Source of the DNA: Treponema berlinense
GTDB lineage: Bacteria; Spirochaetota; Spirochaetia; Treponematales; Treponemataceae
Direction: 5' to 3'
DNA length: 64,000 bases
Assembly: GCF_900167025.1 (NCBI RefSeq)
Contig: NZ_FUXC01000012.1
Coordinates: 1-64,000 of the forward strand
Shown here: positions 15,461 to 23,437 of the stretch, in pieces
Layout: each line of letters opens with the position of its first letter
How positions within the stretch are numbered: position 1 is the stretch's first letter
Position numbers and translations under genes: made by a program
The notes under the pieces: generated by a model
Told to the model about the DNA's origin: nothing
Database searches by the model: none
Seen by the model: only the letters and a program-made list of their open reading frames with translations

Positions 15461-17926
15461 ATGTTTATAAACGAAAAAATTAAAAATCTTCCCATAACTC
15501 CTTACCTTGAACAAATTTGCCAAACTCTAAAAAATTCTCCGTCAAGATTTTTAGTTTTAACAGCACAAACCGCCGCAGGAAAATCAACCGCAGTTCCACT
15601 CGCACTTTTAGAAAATTTTAACGGAAAAATTCTCATGCTCGAACCAAGACGGCTTGCAACAGTCGCACTTGCAGAAAGAATTTCTTCACTTATCGGAGAA
15701 AAAACAGGCGAAACTGTCGGCTACACATTGAGTTTGGAAAGCAAAATATCTCAAAAAACCCGGTTTGAAGTTATAACCGAAGCAATTTTGACGCGCCGTC
15801 TTCAAAATGATCCTCTTTTAGAAGACACAAATGTAGTAGTCATCGACGAATTTCATGAACGCTCTGTACACGCAGACCTTGCACTTGCGTTTTTAAAAGA
15901 AGCAATGTCTCTGCGCGACGATCTTTTCGTTATAATAATGTCGGCAACAATAAATTCAAAAAGAATTGCAGAATTTTTGTCACAGCCAGCCGCTCCAATT
16001 ATGGAAATTCCTGGCAGACAATTTCCAGTAGAAATCATTTATAAAGATAAAATTTCAGTAAAAAATGCTATTTTAGAAGAATTTTCACAATCGATAAACG
16101 ACCGTTCGTTAGTTCAAAATCAAAACAGAACCGACTCAATTCTTGTTTTTCTTCCGGGCATTGCAGAAATCAACAATCTCCGTTCAGAATTAGAAAATTC
16201 GCTTTCCTCGACAGAAGCTGAAATTTTAACCTTACATTCTTCGATTCCATTGTCCGAACAGAAAAAAATTCTCTCAGAAGTTCCAATTTCTTCTCCAAGA
16301 CGAATAATTTTATCATCATCAATTGCAGAAACCTCTTTAACAGTTCCAGGCGTTACAACAGTAATCGACAGCGGACTTTCAAGAATCAACAAAATGAACA
16401 TTTCGCTTGGAATGGAAAGACTCGTAACCGAAAAAGTAAGTCAGTTCAGTGCCGACCAGCGTGCAGGACGCGCAGGAAGACTTATGAGCGGACGTTGCGT
16501 CAGACTTTGGAGCAAGTTTGACATTCTCAATAACGAAATTCAACCAGAAATTCTCCGCTGCAACCTTGCTTCTCTCGTTCTTGAATGTGCAAAATGGGGT
16601 TCAACAAAAATAGATTCATTTTTCTGGCTGGATTCTCCGTCAAAATCCGCATGGAACGCCGCGACAACGCTTTTAACAGAATTCGGCTTTTTGGAAAACG
16701 AAAAAATCACTCAAAATGGAAAATTTGCCCTCGAACTCGGAATTGAACCTCGACTAGCCTGTGCTATTCTTTACGGAAAAAAAACAAATCATCTTGAGGA
16801 AGCCTTGAATTTTGCCCTAAAATTCAGCCAATACGGAACTGCAAATGAAGAACAAAAGAAAAAATTCCTTTCGATATTAAAAAAGCGCATAGAAAAGTGC
16901 AATTTTTCTTCAAGCACAAGCGGATATGAAGAATTTTCACAAACCGAACTTTTGCTCTCCGGATTTCCAGACAGACTCGGAAAAAAACAGCCCCTTGAAG
17001 AGCAATCTTTTTTTAAAAATGCCGCGCAGACTTTATATCAGTTTCCATCTGCCCACAAGGCGGTTCTTTCAAAAACGTATCAGGAAAGTCCAGAATGGCT
17101 CATTGCTCCAGAAGTAAATGCAGGAAGTTCAACAGGAAAAATTTATTCCTTTGAAAAAATCGACTCAATTCAACTCGAAAACTGGCTCAAAAATCACTCT
17201 GAAATAACAGAAGAATTGGAATTTGACAAAAAAAATTTTTCCGCAAAAAAAACACAAAAAACTTCTTACGGCGCAATCCTTCTAAAAGAAAAAAAATTAC
17301 CTGTTTCTCCACAGGATTTTGGAAAAGCACTTTGCGCAGAAATTCAAAAAAACGGTCTTTCAGTCCTTCCATTTGATAAAAAAACTTTTGACTTTTTACT
17401 TCGCACCCAATTTTACGCAAACCATATTGAGCCGGAACTTTTTACACAAATTGAATCTCTGCAAAAAAACGCAGAAATCTGGCTTTTACCGTTTATAACT
17501 TCCAGCAAAATTGACGAAAACATAGTTTTTGACGCTCTTTTTTATTTTTTAAACGGAACAAAAATCGACAGCTCAGTTCCTTCATCAATTATTCTCGAAA
17601 ATGGAAAAAAAGCAAAAATAAAATACGAAAGCCGGCTTATCAGTTCAGGAATTTTGAATATCGGCGATTATTTAACTAACGTTCGTTTGTTAAACGTCAT
17701 TCCGATTCTCGAAATCATAATCCAGCAAATTTTCGGCTGTTTTTCAACTCCCAAAATCTCGGGAATTCCTGTGCTTTTAAAGCTTCTTTCTCCGGCCCGC
17801 AGACCTCTGCAAATCACCGACAATCTGGAAAATTTTTGGTCTGGCGCCTGGATAGAAATCTGCAAAGAAATGAAAGGCCGTTATCCAAAACATAACTGGG
17901 ACTATAGACTAACGACCGATAGTTAA
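15461..17926 (+). CDS. hrpB: ATP-dependent RNA helicase HrpB-like (DEAH family)
   Basis: The 821-residue protein has DEAH-box motifs in order: 'TAAGKSTAVP' (motif I, about 37-46), 'EPRRLATVALAERI' (Ia), 'DEFHERS' (II, about 129-135), 'MSATI' (III), 'LVFLPGIAEI' and 'QRAGRAGR' (VI). The C-terminal 'LLSPARRPLQITDNLENFW' and 'MKGRYPKHNW' are HrpB hallmarks. The biological role of HrpB in bacteria is poorly defined. It follows the transporter by two bases, so it is the last gene of that transcript. Copies of the ACTAACG palindrome occur at about 16095-16110, 17671-17695 and near the stop; compared with my memory of HrpB, the first two lie in apparent extra loops, and the last replaces the usual C-terminal tail. 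Confidence 0.9.
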   Translation: MFINEKIKNLPITPYLEQICQTLKNSPSRFLVLTAQTAAGKSTAVPLALLENFNGKILMLEPRRLATVALAERISSLIGEKTGETVGYTLSLESKISQKTRFEVITEAILTRRLQNDPLLEDTNVVVIDEFHERSVHADLALAFLKEAMSLRDDLFVIIMSATINSKRIAEFLSQPAAPIMEIPGRQFPVEIIYKDKISVKNAILEEFSQSINDRSLVQNQNRTDSILVFLPGIAEINNLRSELENSLSSTEAEILTLHSSIPLSEQKKILSEVPISSPRRIILSSSIAETSLTVPGVTTVIDSGLSRINKMNISLGMERLVTEKVSQFSADQRAGRAGRLMSGRCVRLWSKFDILNNEIQPEILRCNLASLVLECAKWGSTKIDSFFWLDSPSKSAWNAATTLLTEFGFLENEKITQNGKFALELGIEPRLACAILYGKKTNHLEEALNFALKFSQYGTANEEQKKKFLSILKKRIEKCNFSSSTSGYEEFSQTELLLSGFPDRLGKKQPLEEQSFFKNAAQTLYQFPSAHKAVLSKTYQESPEWLIAPEVNAGSSTGKIYSFEKIDSIQLENWLKNHSEITEELEFDKKNFSAKKTQKTSYGAILLKEKKLPVSPQDFGKALCAEIQKNGLSVLPFDKKTFDFLLRTQFYANHIEPELFTQIESLQKNAEIWLLPFITSSKIDENIVFDALFYFLNGTKIDSSVPSSIILENGKKAKIKYESRLISSGILNIGDYLTNVRLLNVIPILEIIIQQIFGCFSTPKISGIPVLLKLLSPARRPLQITDNLENFWSGAWIEICKEMKGRYPKHNWDYRLTTDS
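17671..17695. repeat. Palindromic repeat inside hrpB
   Basis: TTTAACTAACG-TT-CGTTTGTTAAA is an inverted repeat with 11-base arms and one mismatch. Its core ACTAACGTTCGTTTGT (17675-17690) is identical to 5191-5206 in the DUF1848 gene. Here it encodes LTNVRLLN, within roughly 20 residues that seem extra compared with HrpB relatives. Confidence 0.6.
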
Positions 17927-17935
17927 TCCACACAT

Positions 17936-19513
17936 TTAATGCCTTACTTTTATTGACTTAAACAAAGCGCTGCCGTTTTCGTCAGCATTCGCATTTCCTA
18001 TTGCGTAAATTCCGAACCGGCCTCCAACCCAATGCGCGCTTTCTGTTGTAAAAAAATCACTTTTCCATTTAAAAGAATTTTTCAAGCCCATTCCTGTTTT
18101 TACAGTAAATTGAACTGCGCCCGAATATGTGCTGAACGAAATAAAATCCATTCGAATTTTTACCGGTTGATTTTCGTTTTTCAATTTTAAATGTTCGCGA
18201 TAAACTTCAATTTCACTTCTAGTATCGTCCGTCAAATCTTCATTTTTCGATTTTAAATAAACAAAGTCAAAACCCGCAACCGTTTTTTCAATCGCCACAG
18301 AAGCATATTCATCTGCAAGAAAAATCATTCCCGCACGAGAACCATTTGGCAAACTGCTTACGTCAAGAACAGCTTTTAAATAAAAATTTTCATACTGAAT
18401 TTTTTGAGTTAAAACATTCGAAGAATTCCATAAAACTGGAAAACCGTTTTGATTTTTCGAACCGCAATGCAAAACAGCCAGTCTAAAATTTTCCGCATCC
18501 GGATTAAAACTTCTTTCAGCCTTTGCAAATTTTTCAGAATGATTTCCGCTCCACTGCCATTCAAGGCCACAATTTTCAAAAGCGCAGACTGGTTTTTTAA
18601 AAGGATTTTTCAAATTTTTTAGGATACTAGATTTCGGCGACCTGAATTTTAAAACCGGCTCTCCAGGCATAAGACCTGTTTTTACAGAAGTTCCCATCAA
18701 AGGCCAGTCATTTTTCCACAAAACCGGTTCAAGATGAACAATTCTTCCAAAAATTCCACGGTCCTGAAAATGAATAAACCAATTTTCTCCAAAAGGAGTT
18801 TCGACAAAAGCGCCTTGATGCGGTCCATTTATTCCAGACTCGCCTTCCTTCAAAACAATCTTGTCTTCCCACGGACCTTCAGGATTTTTAGAACGCAAAA
18901 CCGTCTGCCATCCTTCCGTAACTCCGCCAGCCGGAGCAAAAATATAATAAAATCCGTTTCTCTTGTAAACTTTCGGTCCTTCCATCGTCGGATGCTTTTC
19001 AGTTCCGTCAAAGATAATCTTATCCTCGCCTTCGCAAACCTTAAATTTTTTATTAAACCTTAAAACCCCGATTTTACTGTTAAAACCACAGCGGCTTTTT
19101 GCATAAGCATGATAAACATAAGCATTTCCATCATCATCAAAAAAAAGCGCCGGATCAATAAAACCTTTCGCCTTATAAATCAATTTAAGAGGAGACCATT
19201 TTCCAAAAATATCATCTGTTTGAGTTAAAAAAATTCCTTCATCAGGCAAACCAACGATTATATAAAAAATTCCCTTGTGATACGAAAAAGAAGGTGCCCA
19301 AATGCCTTTCGCATTTTGAGGAAAATTGTATTGTTCAAGCGGAATATTTTCAGCCGCATAATTTATCAGTTTCCAATTAACCAAATTTTTAGAAAAAAGA
19401 ATCGGCAGCCCCGGCGTAAAATTAAAACTCGAAGCCACCATAAAATAATTTCCACCAACTCGAATAACATCTGGATCTGAATAATCACACAAAATAATCG
19501 GATTCTTATACAT
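17936..19513 (-). CDS. Glycoside hydrolase family 43 (beta-xylosidase/arabinofuranosidase-like)
   Basis: The 525-residue protein starts MYKNPIILCDYSDPDVIRV. The five-bladed propeller of GH43 carries the expected acid triad: Asp13 in 'YSDPDV' (base), Asp120 in 'KGFIDPALFF' (pKa modulator) and Glu178 in 'TMEGPKVYK' (acid). A C-terminal beta-sandwich from about 325 ('ENCGLEWQWSGN') is typical of the xylosidase-type branch. No signal peptide is present, so it acts in the cytoplasm on imported arabino- or xylo-oligosaccharides; exact specificity is uncertain. I rejected the longer start at 19549 because those 12 residues come from the flanking GC-rich repeat. It converges on hrpB with a 9-base gap. 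Confidence 0.92.
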   Translation of the reverse strand: MYKNPIILCDYSDPDVIRVGGNYFMVASSFNFTPGLPILFSKNLVNWKLINYAAENIPLEQYNFPQNAKGIWAPSFSYHKGIFYIIVGLPDEGIFLTQTDDIFGKWSPLKLIYKAKGFIDPALFFDDDGNAYVYHAYAKSRCGFNSKIGVLRFNKKFKVCEGEDKIIFDGTEKHPTMEGPKVYKRNGFYYIFAPAGGVTEGWQTVLRSKNPEGPWEDKIVLKEGESGINGPHQGAFVETPFGENWFIHFQDRGIFGRIVHLEPVLWKNDWPLMGTSVKTGLMPGEPVLKFRSPKSSILKNLKNPFKKPVCAFENCGLEWQWSGNHSEKFAKAERSFNPDAENFRLAVLHCGSKNQNGFPVLWNSSNVLTQKIQYENFYLKAVLDVSSLPNGSRAGMIFLADEYASVAIEKTVAGFDFVYLKSKNEDLTDDTRSEIEVYREHLKLKNENQPVKIRMDFISFSTYSGAVQFTVKTGMGLKNSFKWKSDFFTTESAHWVGGRFGIYAIGNANADENGSALFKSIKVRH

Positions 19514-19531
19514 TGCTCTAATTTTATGATT

Positions 19532-19640
19532 TTCCGGGCGTTCCGGCAACTTGTTGCCGTCGGGAGTTCCAGGGTTCCGGCTTTCGCCTGCATTGCTCCA
19601 CTACGTTCCGCAACGGCTTTGCCGCCCTTCCATTCCCTTA
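19532..19640 (-). repeat. GC-rich dispersed intergenic repeat, copy C
   Basis: A GC-rich island between the GH43 and FMN-reductase genes. On the minus strand it reads GCCGGAACCCTGGAACTCCC then ACGGCAACAAGTTGCCGG, a diverged version of copies A and B with an internal GGCAAC/GTTGCC hairpin. It supplies the spurious upstream start of the GH43 frame. Confidence 0.7.
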
Positions 19641-19654
19641 CGCTTTTTTTTTAA

Positions 19655-20233
19655 TTAACGAATAAAGCTCGTCATCACTTTATCAACCCAAACCGGCTGA
19701 GTAACCGAAGACTTCCCGGCTTCAATGGATTTTAAAAGCCAGGCCATATTTTTTCCTAGCATAGTCAAGGTCTGCACACCTTCCTCGTCCTTAAGAACGT
19801 CTTCTGGAGTCTTCCCGTGAATTTCATTCCAATAGCAGCTGGTTACAATTGGCATAGCACTGTAAGCAAAGTATTTGTTTATAACATCAAGAGTAGCAGT
19901 ATTGCCCGCCCGACGACAGGTAGAAACGCTGGCAGCCGGTTTAAACCGCAAATCGCCTCCCGCCGCAGCCCAAAGCCTGTCCATAAACATAACCAGTTCC
20001 CCGCGAGGACTTGCCCAGTAAACAGGAGAGTCAAAAACAACCCCCTCCGCCTCCTGAACCTTCACAGCCGCCTCATTGACCACAGACTCAATCTCACCGT
20101 TAAAAATCCGTCTGCCAACGTTCATAATTTCAGCTTCGATTCCTTCAGCCTTAAGAGCCTCAGCCACCAGTTTTAACGCCGTAAATGTACAGCCATCATT
20201 TTTACGACTGCCGTTAAACAAAACAACCTTCAT
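19655..20233 (-). CDS. Flavodoxin-like NAD(P)H-dependent FMN reductase
   Basis: The 192-residue protein begins MKVVLFNGSRKNDGCTFTALKLV, the phosphate-binding loop of the NADPH-dependent FMN reductase fold (G-S-x-x-x-x-G-x-T). 'VVFDSPVYWASPRGELVMFMDRLW' (about 66-89) is the second flavin-binding segment, where family members read 'SPVYxxxxxGxxKxFxDR'. It most likely passes electrons from NAD(P)H to FMN or to quinone- or azo-type acceptors in the cytoplasm; the acceptor is unknown. GGGGG sits four bases before the ATG. It stands alone between two repeat islands. 'TCRRAGNTATLDVINKYF' in the second half is also usual for this group. Confidence 0.9.
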   Translation of the reverse strand: MKVVLFNGSRKNDGCTFTALKLVAEALKAEGIEAEIMNVGRRIFNGEIESVVNEAAVKVQEAEGVVFDSPVYWASPRGELVMFMDRLWAAAGGDLRFKPAASVSTCRRAGNTATLDVINKYFAYSAMPIVTSCYWNEIHGKTPEDVLKDEEGVQTLTMLGKNMAWLLKSIEAGKSSVTQPVWVDKVMTSFIR

Positions 20234-20362
20234 AAAACCCCCAAAATCTGGTTCAACTTAAGTTTTTTTAATTTGCAACCTTTGCACATTTTATTGAAGA
20301 ATAAATTAAATCACAATAACAGTCTGTTTTTACAGTCTAATTTTAAATTTTGTCCGAAAAAC

Positions 20363-20518
20363 CTAGGGAAGTGCTGATTAACACTTTGAAGCGATTAATC
20401 AGCACTTCCCGTCAAATTGCCGTAACTGCGACTTACAGTCAGCGACTTACGGACAATTAGCTACATTTAAGGTTAACACTGAAAAATCCTCAATAGGATT
20501 TATTCAGTGTTTCCCTAG
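20363..20518. mobile_element. MITE-like element with imperfect terminal inverted repeats
   Basis: About 156 bp with no gene begins CTAGGGAAGTGCTGATTAA and ends, read on the other strand, CTAGGGAAACACTGAATAA: 15 of 19 bases match as terminal inverted repeats. Inside, GGGAAGTGCTGATTAA (20366-20381) pairs perfectly with 20395-20410, and a second hairpin (AACACTGAA with TTCAGTGTT around AATCCT/AGGATT) forms the right end. This is the layout of a short non-autonomous transposable element. No target-site duplication is obvious, and the right end abuts repeat copy D. The rest of the 468-bp gap before sfsA is AT-rich without a gene. Confidence 0.55.
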
Positions 20519-20622
20519 CCCGGGCCGGAGCAGCTGATAAGTCCCAGGCACTGGTACCTGGGATGGAGCGAAAGCGGAACTGCGGAGCGACCGGCTTGAC
20601 GGTGGATATGCTCCAAAAAAAC
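20518..20622 (+). repeat. GC-rich dispersed intergenic repeat, copy D
   Basis: A GC-rich block starting GCCCGGGCCGG, with a CCCAGG...CCTGGG stem and ATGGAGCGAAAGCGGAA, ends with the family tail ATATGCTCCAAAA near 20607-20619. It lies directly against the right end of the MITE-like element, upstream of sfsA. Confidence 0.7.
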
Positions 20623-20701
20623 TGCATTACCTGCTTTTTGTCTATCTAGCCCCACAATGCCTTTTTTACTATACTTTTAGTGAAGTTAATACAGTAATTT
20701 T

Positions 20702-21415
20702 ATGGAATACGAAAAAATTGTTTCGGGAACCTTTATAGACCGGCCAAATCGTTTTATTGCCCATGTAAACATCCAGGGTCAGACAGAAACTGTTCACGTA
20801 AAAAACACAGGCCGTTGCAGAGAACTTCTTGTCAGCGGCTGCCAGGTCATTTTAGAAGATTTTCGCGGCAGAAAGGAAGCCAAAACCAGAAAGACCCAAT
20901 TTGACCTGATTGCAGTTTATAAAAAAATCCACAAGACAAATCCTCTTTTTAAAGACAATGGACTTCTACTAATCAATATGGACAGTCAGGCACCAAACAA
21001 AGTCGCAAAAGAATATCTTTTAACTCAAGATTACGACATAATAAAGCCGGAATTCACCTATGGAAATTCCAGAGTTGATTTTTATATGGAAAAAGGAAAC
21101 CGCAAGTTTTTAATGGAAATAAAGGGCTGCACTCTGGAAGAAAATGGAAAAGGCTTATTTCCCGACGCCCCCACCGAAAGAGGAGTAAAGCACTTAAAGG
21201 AACTGACCACAGCAATAGATGAAGGTTTTGAGTGCATCCTGGGGTTTGTCATACAGATTCCCGGTGTAAAAGAAGTTGCTGCCAACATAAAAACCCACCC
21301 AGAGTTCGCACAAGCCCTGAAAGAAGCAAAACAAAAAGGCGTAAAAGTCCTGTTTTTAGAAACCGCCGTCAAAGAAAATTCCCTAAAAATCCTAAAAGCC
21401 ACACAAGAAATGTAA
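20702..21415 (+). CDS. sfsA: SfsA family DNA/RNA nuclease (sugar fermentation stimulation protein)
   Basis: The 237-residue protein matches SfsA from end to end. 'GTFIDRPNRFIAHVNI' and 'VHVKNTGRCRELLVSGCQV' form the OB-like N-terminal part. The PD-(D/E)XK-type core follows: 'YGNSRVDFYME' (Asp), then 'FLMEIKGCTLEENGKGLFPDAPTERGVKHLKEL' with E-x-K. SfsA was named for effects on maltose fermentation genes in E. coli, and it carries a nuclease fold. Its in vivo role remains vague. There is no strong ribosome-binding site; -10 candidates are TATACT (20670) and TACAGT (20690), the second only six bases before the ATG. Its codons are more C-rich than the neighbouring chaperone and transporter genes. 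Confidence 0.95.
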   Translation: MEYEKIVSGTFIDRPNRFIAHVNIQGQTETVHVKNTGRCRELLVSGCQVILEDFRGRKEAKTRKTQFDLIAVYKKIHKTNPLFKDNGLLLINMDSQAPNKVAKEYLLTQDYDIIKPEFTYGNSRVDFYMEKGNRKFLMEIKGCTLEENGKGLFPDAPTERGVKHLKELTTAIDEGFECILGFVIQIPGVKEVAANIKTHPEFAQALKEAKQKGVKVLFLETAVKENSLKILKATQEM

Positions 21416-21542
21416 ACTCCGGCACAGCTTCCTTCTCAGGATTCCTCTTCAATCCTTACTCCAAAATTCCCCAAAACCGTGTTATACTTTTCTCAGGCAA
21501 ATACCCTTATATAAGCCCCCTTACGACTTTTAAATAAAACCT

Positions 21543-22250
21543 ATGCAGGAAACTATGACAGACTTACAAAAACGACTTTTTGAATTTCGGGATGAAAAAA
21601 ATGCGGCTTTTCAGGCAAAACTTACACCTACAGTTCCAGCAGACTCCTTCCTTGGGTGCCGGGTGCCGGATTTACGGAAATTTGCAAAAGAGTTTTCAAA
21701 GGAAGAAGGCTGGCAAAATTTTTTGAAGGAACTTCCCCACAAATATTACGACGAAAACCTTCTCCACGGATTTTTGCTGGACAGTTTTAAAGATTTTAAC
21801 ACCTGCCTTTCCGCAGTAGAAGAATTCCTGCCCTTTGTAGACAACTGGGCCGTGTGCGATACCATGCGCCCCAAAATTTTCAAAAAGCATCTGCCAGAAA
21901 TAATGGAAAAAATAAAAGTCTGGATAAAAAGCGAAAAAACTTACACCGTGCGCTTTGCAGTGAATTTACTAATGTCCCTGTTTCTGGATGAAGCCTTTGA
22001 GCCTCAACAACTTTTTATGCCCCTCCAGATAGAATCCGACGAATACTACATCAAAACGATGATAGCCTGGTACTACGCCACCGCTCTGGCCAAACAGTGG
22101 GAGCCCACCATAAAAATCCTGGAACAAAAAAAACTCAACCCCTGGACCCACAACAAAACAATCCAGAAAGCCCTGGAAAGCTACCGGGTTACAGCCGAAC
22201 ACAAAGAATACCTTCGCACGCTAAAAATCCCCCCGACCCGCAGCCACTAA
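21543..22250 (+). CDS. DNA alkylation repair protein, AlkD-like
   Basis: The 235-residue, all-helical protein matches the AlkD/AlkC-like HEAT-repeat family. The family markers are 'VPADSFLGCRVPDLRKFAKEF' (about 33-53), 'HKYYDENLLHGFLL' (about 67-80), 'FVDNWAVCDTM' (about 97-107) and 'VRFAVNLLMSLFL' (about 134-146). The WxVCD segment is the conserved active-site region with catalytic Asp, so it should excise bulky or cationic alkylated bases without base flipping. Such proteins act in the cytoplasm on DNA. A TATACT box lies at about 21483 in the 127-base gap after sfsA. The gene's end is rich in CCC runs, unlike its neighbours. Confidence 0.92.
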   Translation: MQETMTDLQKRLFEFRDEKNAAFQAKLTPTVPADSFLGCRVPDLRKFAKEFSKEEGWQNFLKELPHKYYDENLLHGFLLDSFKDFNTCLSAVEEFLPFVDNWAVCDTMRPKIFKKHLPEIMEKIKVWIKSEKTYTVRFAVNLLMSLFLDEAFEPQQLFMPLQIESDEYYIKTMIAWYYATALAKQWEPTIKILEQKKLNPWTHNKTIQKALESYRVTAEHKEYLRTLKIPPTRSH

Positions 22251-22726
22251 GTGTGCGTAGACCGCAACATAATAAAATCGGAAATGTGCATCTCAAATGG
22301 GCGTTTTCAGAAGGTGCAGTTCTCTTTCTCCGTAATAATGAACGTGGCCAGAGGTGGCATGATAAGCTTGTGCGGCGAGCATCTCGCATACATCGCTTCG
22401 CGCCGTTTGCATGAGAAGAAATTATTTAAGTCGCTGCTCTCGCGGCTTGCACATAACAGAAGCGTATACGGCGGGAGTTTTGAAAAATGAAAATTATATG
22501 CGGCTTAGACTGTCCCTGCCGTGACCGACTATATGTGTTTGATTCAGGACGCTTTTCCTGGAATCTTTTTTTTGAATTGCGATACAGGCTTTGCTTTTTT
22601 ATTTTGAACGGGAACTTTATTTTTCTCTCACAAGAAAGACTGTTTTTTTCTAAAAAAACAGCCCTAAGTTGTATTTTTTTGGAATTAGTATTGACAACTT
22701 GGGGCCTTATATGTGTTAGGTTTTAC
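22251..22726. other. Gene-free, GC-biased accessory segment
   Basis: The 476 bases between alkD and the toxin-antitoxin pair have no convincing gene; the open frames lack ribosome-binding sites and family signals. 22380-22470 is GC-rich with several hairpins, and CGCCGT (about 22397) pairs with ACGGCG (about 22456). The stretch CATAACAGAAGCG...ACGGCGGG loosely resembles integron attC sites but lacks a matching opposite core, so I do not call one. An inverted repeat of T7/A7 tracts (22640-22661) may end higA transcription. A TTGACA-like box lies at about 22692. Confidence 0.4.
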
Positions 22727-23008
22727 CTATCTCAACTGCAAAACCAGTTTTTTACCAAGAACATTGGCCGCTTTAGTCAATGTTGCAAGAGTAACAGAAT
22801 CATTATATGGATTTAAAAGTCTGTCCAATGCCGCACGAGAGGTGGACATTCTCTTAGCCATTTCAGTTTTGTTAATATTCTGTTTCTGCATTTCTTCAAG
22901 TAAATTATATGAAATTAAACGTTTGATTGCTTCATTTTTTACTTCTTCAGCAATACCTTCTTCTTCGAGAAAATCATCAAAAGAACTTCCTACATAAGCT
23001 TTATTCAT
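22727..23008 (-). CDS. higA: HigA-type antitoxin, XRE-family HTH
   Basis: The 93-residue protein has an acidic N-terminal arm 'FDDFLEEEGIAEEV', then an XRE helix-turn-helix: 'NINKTEMAKRMSTSRAALDRLLNP' (about 44-67) with recognition helix 'SRAALDRLL', followed by 'VTLATLTKAANVLGKKLVLQL'. That ending is typical of antitoxins partnered with Gp49/HigB-type toxins. It should neutralise the toxin by direct binding and repress the shared promoter. Its ATG overlaps the toxin stop codon by four bases, so the order is toxin then antitoxin, as in higBA loci. AGGAGG lies upstream, inside the toxin gene's end. Confidence 0.9.
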   Translation of the reverse strand: MNKAYVGSSFDDFLEEEGIAEEVKNEAIKRLISYNLLEEMQKQNINKTEMAKRMSTSRAALDRLLNPYNDSVTLATLTKAANVLGKKLVLQLR

Positions 23009-23361
23009 TTTTGACCTCCTAAAACCAGAGATTTTCTTTTCTTTCCCAACTCCATATCATCTTTTGGAGTTCTCTGTGTCTTTTTTATAAAAGCATGAAG
23101 TAATATCATACTTTTGCCACTGACTGTAAACATTACACGGCAGATTCTTTTATCAGAAATGCTAGACCTGACTTCCCATAAATCAGTATCAAGTTTTCTG
23201 ACTGTCGGATAACCTATAGGCCATAACATTTCAACCGCCATGATATCAGCACCAACAGATTTTTTATCTTCTGGTGTCAATACCTTCAGGAAATCTCGTA
23301 CAGGCTCATTGTTTTGTTCTGTTTTGAAAAATTCTACTTGCAGTTTCTTTTTGATTTCCAT
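23005..23361 (-). CDS. higB: HigB/RelE-type toxin (phage Gp49-like family)
   Basis: The 118-residue protein starts MEIKKKLQVEFFKTEQN. It carries the Gp49/HigB core: 'PVRDFLKVL', 'LWPIGYPTVRKLDTDLWEVRSSISDKRICRVMFTVSGKSMILLHAFIKKTQRTP'. The W-E-V-R, R-I-x-R-V and L-L-H-x-F-x-K-K-T-Q-x-T-P steps are diagnostic. Family members cleave mRNA, usually on the ribosome. I chose ATG 23361 rather than the upstream in-frame ATG at 23388 because the latter lies between the -35 and -10 boxes. No ribosome-binding site fits, so the mRNA is probably leaderless. The pair lies in a small accessory region and is probably a stabilising or anti-phage module. Confidence 0.9.
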   Translation of the reverse strand: MEIKKKLQVEFFKTEQNNEPVRDFLKVLTPEDKKSVGADIMAVEMLWPIGYPTVRKLDTDLWEVRSSISDKRICRVMFTVSGKSMILLHAFIKKTQRTPKDDMELGKKRKSLVLGGQK

Positions 23362-23367
23362 GTTAAT

Positions 23368-23396
23368 AATGTACCATATTTGATACATGTTGTCAA
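23368..23396 (-). promoter_or_regulatory. higBA promoter with overlapping operator-like palindrome
   Basis: On the minus strand TTGACA (23396-23391), a 17-base spacer and TACATT (23373-23368) precede the higB ATG by six bases. ATGTA and TACAT form an inverted repeat spanning 23388-23369 that covers the spacer and -10 box, where the HigA antitoxin would be expected to bind. Confidence 0.7.
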
Positions 23397-23421
23397 ATAA
23401 AAAAGGCGGGCTTGTCCCGCC
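23397..23421 (-). terminator. Intrinsic terminator of the 67-aa gene, abutting the higBA promoter
   Basis: GGCGGG-ACAAG-CCCGCC followed by TTTTTTATTT on the minus strand. The next six bases are the higBA -35 box, so one gene's terminator runs directly into the next promoter. Confidence 0.9.
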
Positions 23422-23437
23422 GTTGAAAAAAAATCAC

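Noticed and set aside
19514-19549. Upstream start for the GH43 gene
   Set aside because: Adds residues encoded by the GC-rich repeat; family proteins start near MYKNPI.
22371-22470. Integron attC site
   Set aside because: Only one half resembles an attC core; no paired core or adjacent integrase is visible.
22251-22490. Plus-strand open frame (79 aa) after alkD
   Set aside because: No ribosome-binding site, odd composition and no family signal; it crosses hairpins in the GC-biased segment.
22487-22816. Plus-strand open frame (109 aa) antisense to higA
   Set aside because: Overlaps the 3' end of the well-supported higA and has AT-driven Phe/Leu-rich composition.
23404-23421. CRISPR-like repeat
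   Set aside because: A single GC hairpin with a T run on the minus strand is a terminator; no repeat-spacer array exists in the window.
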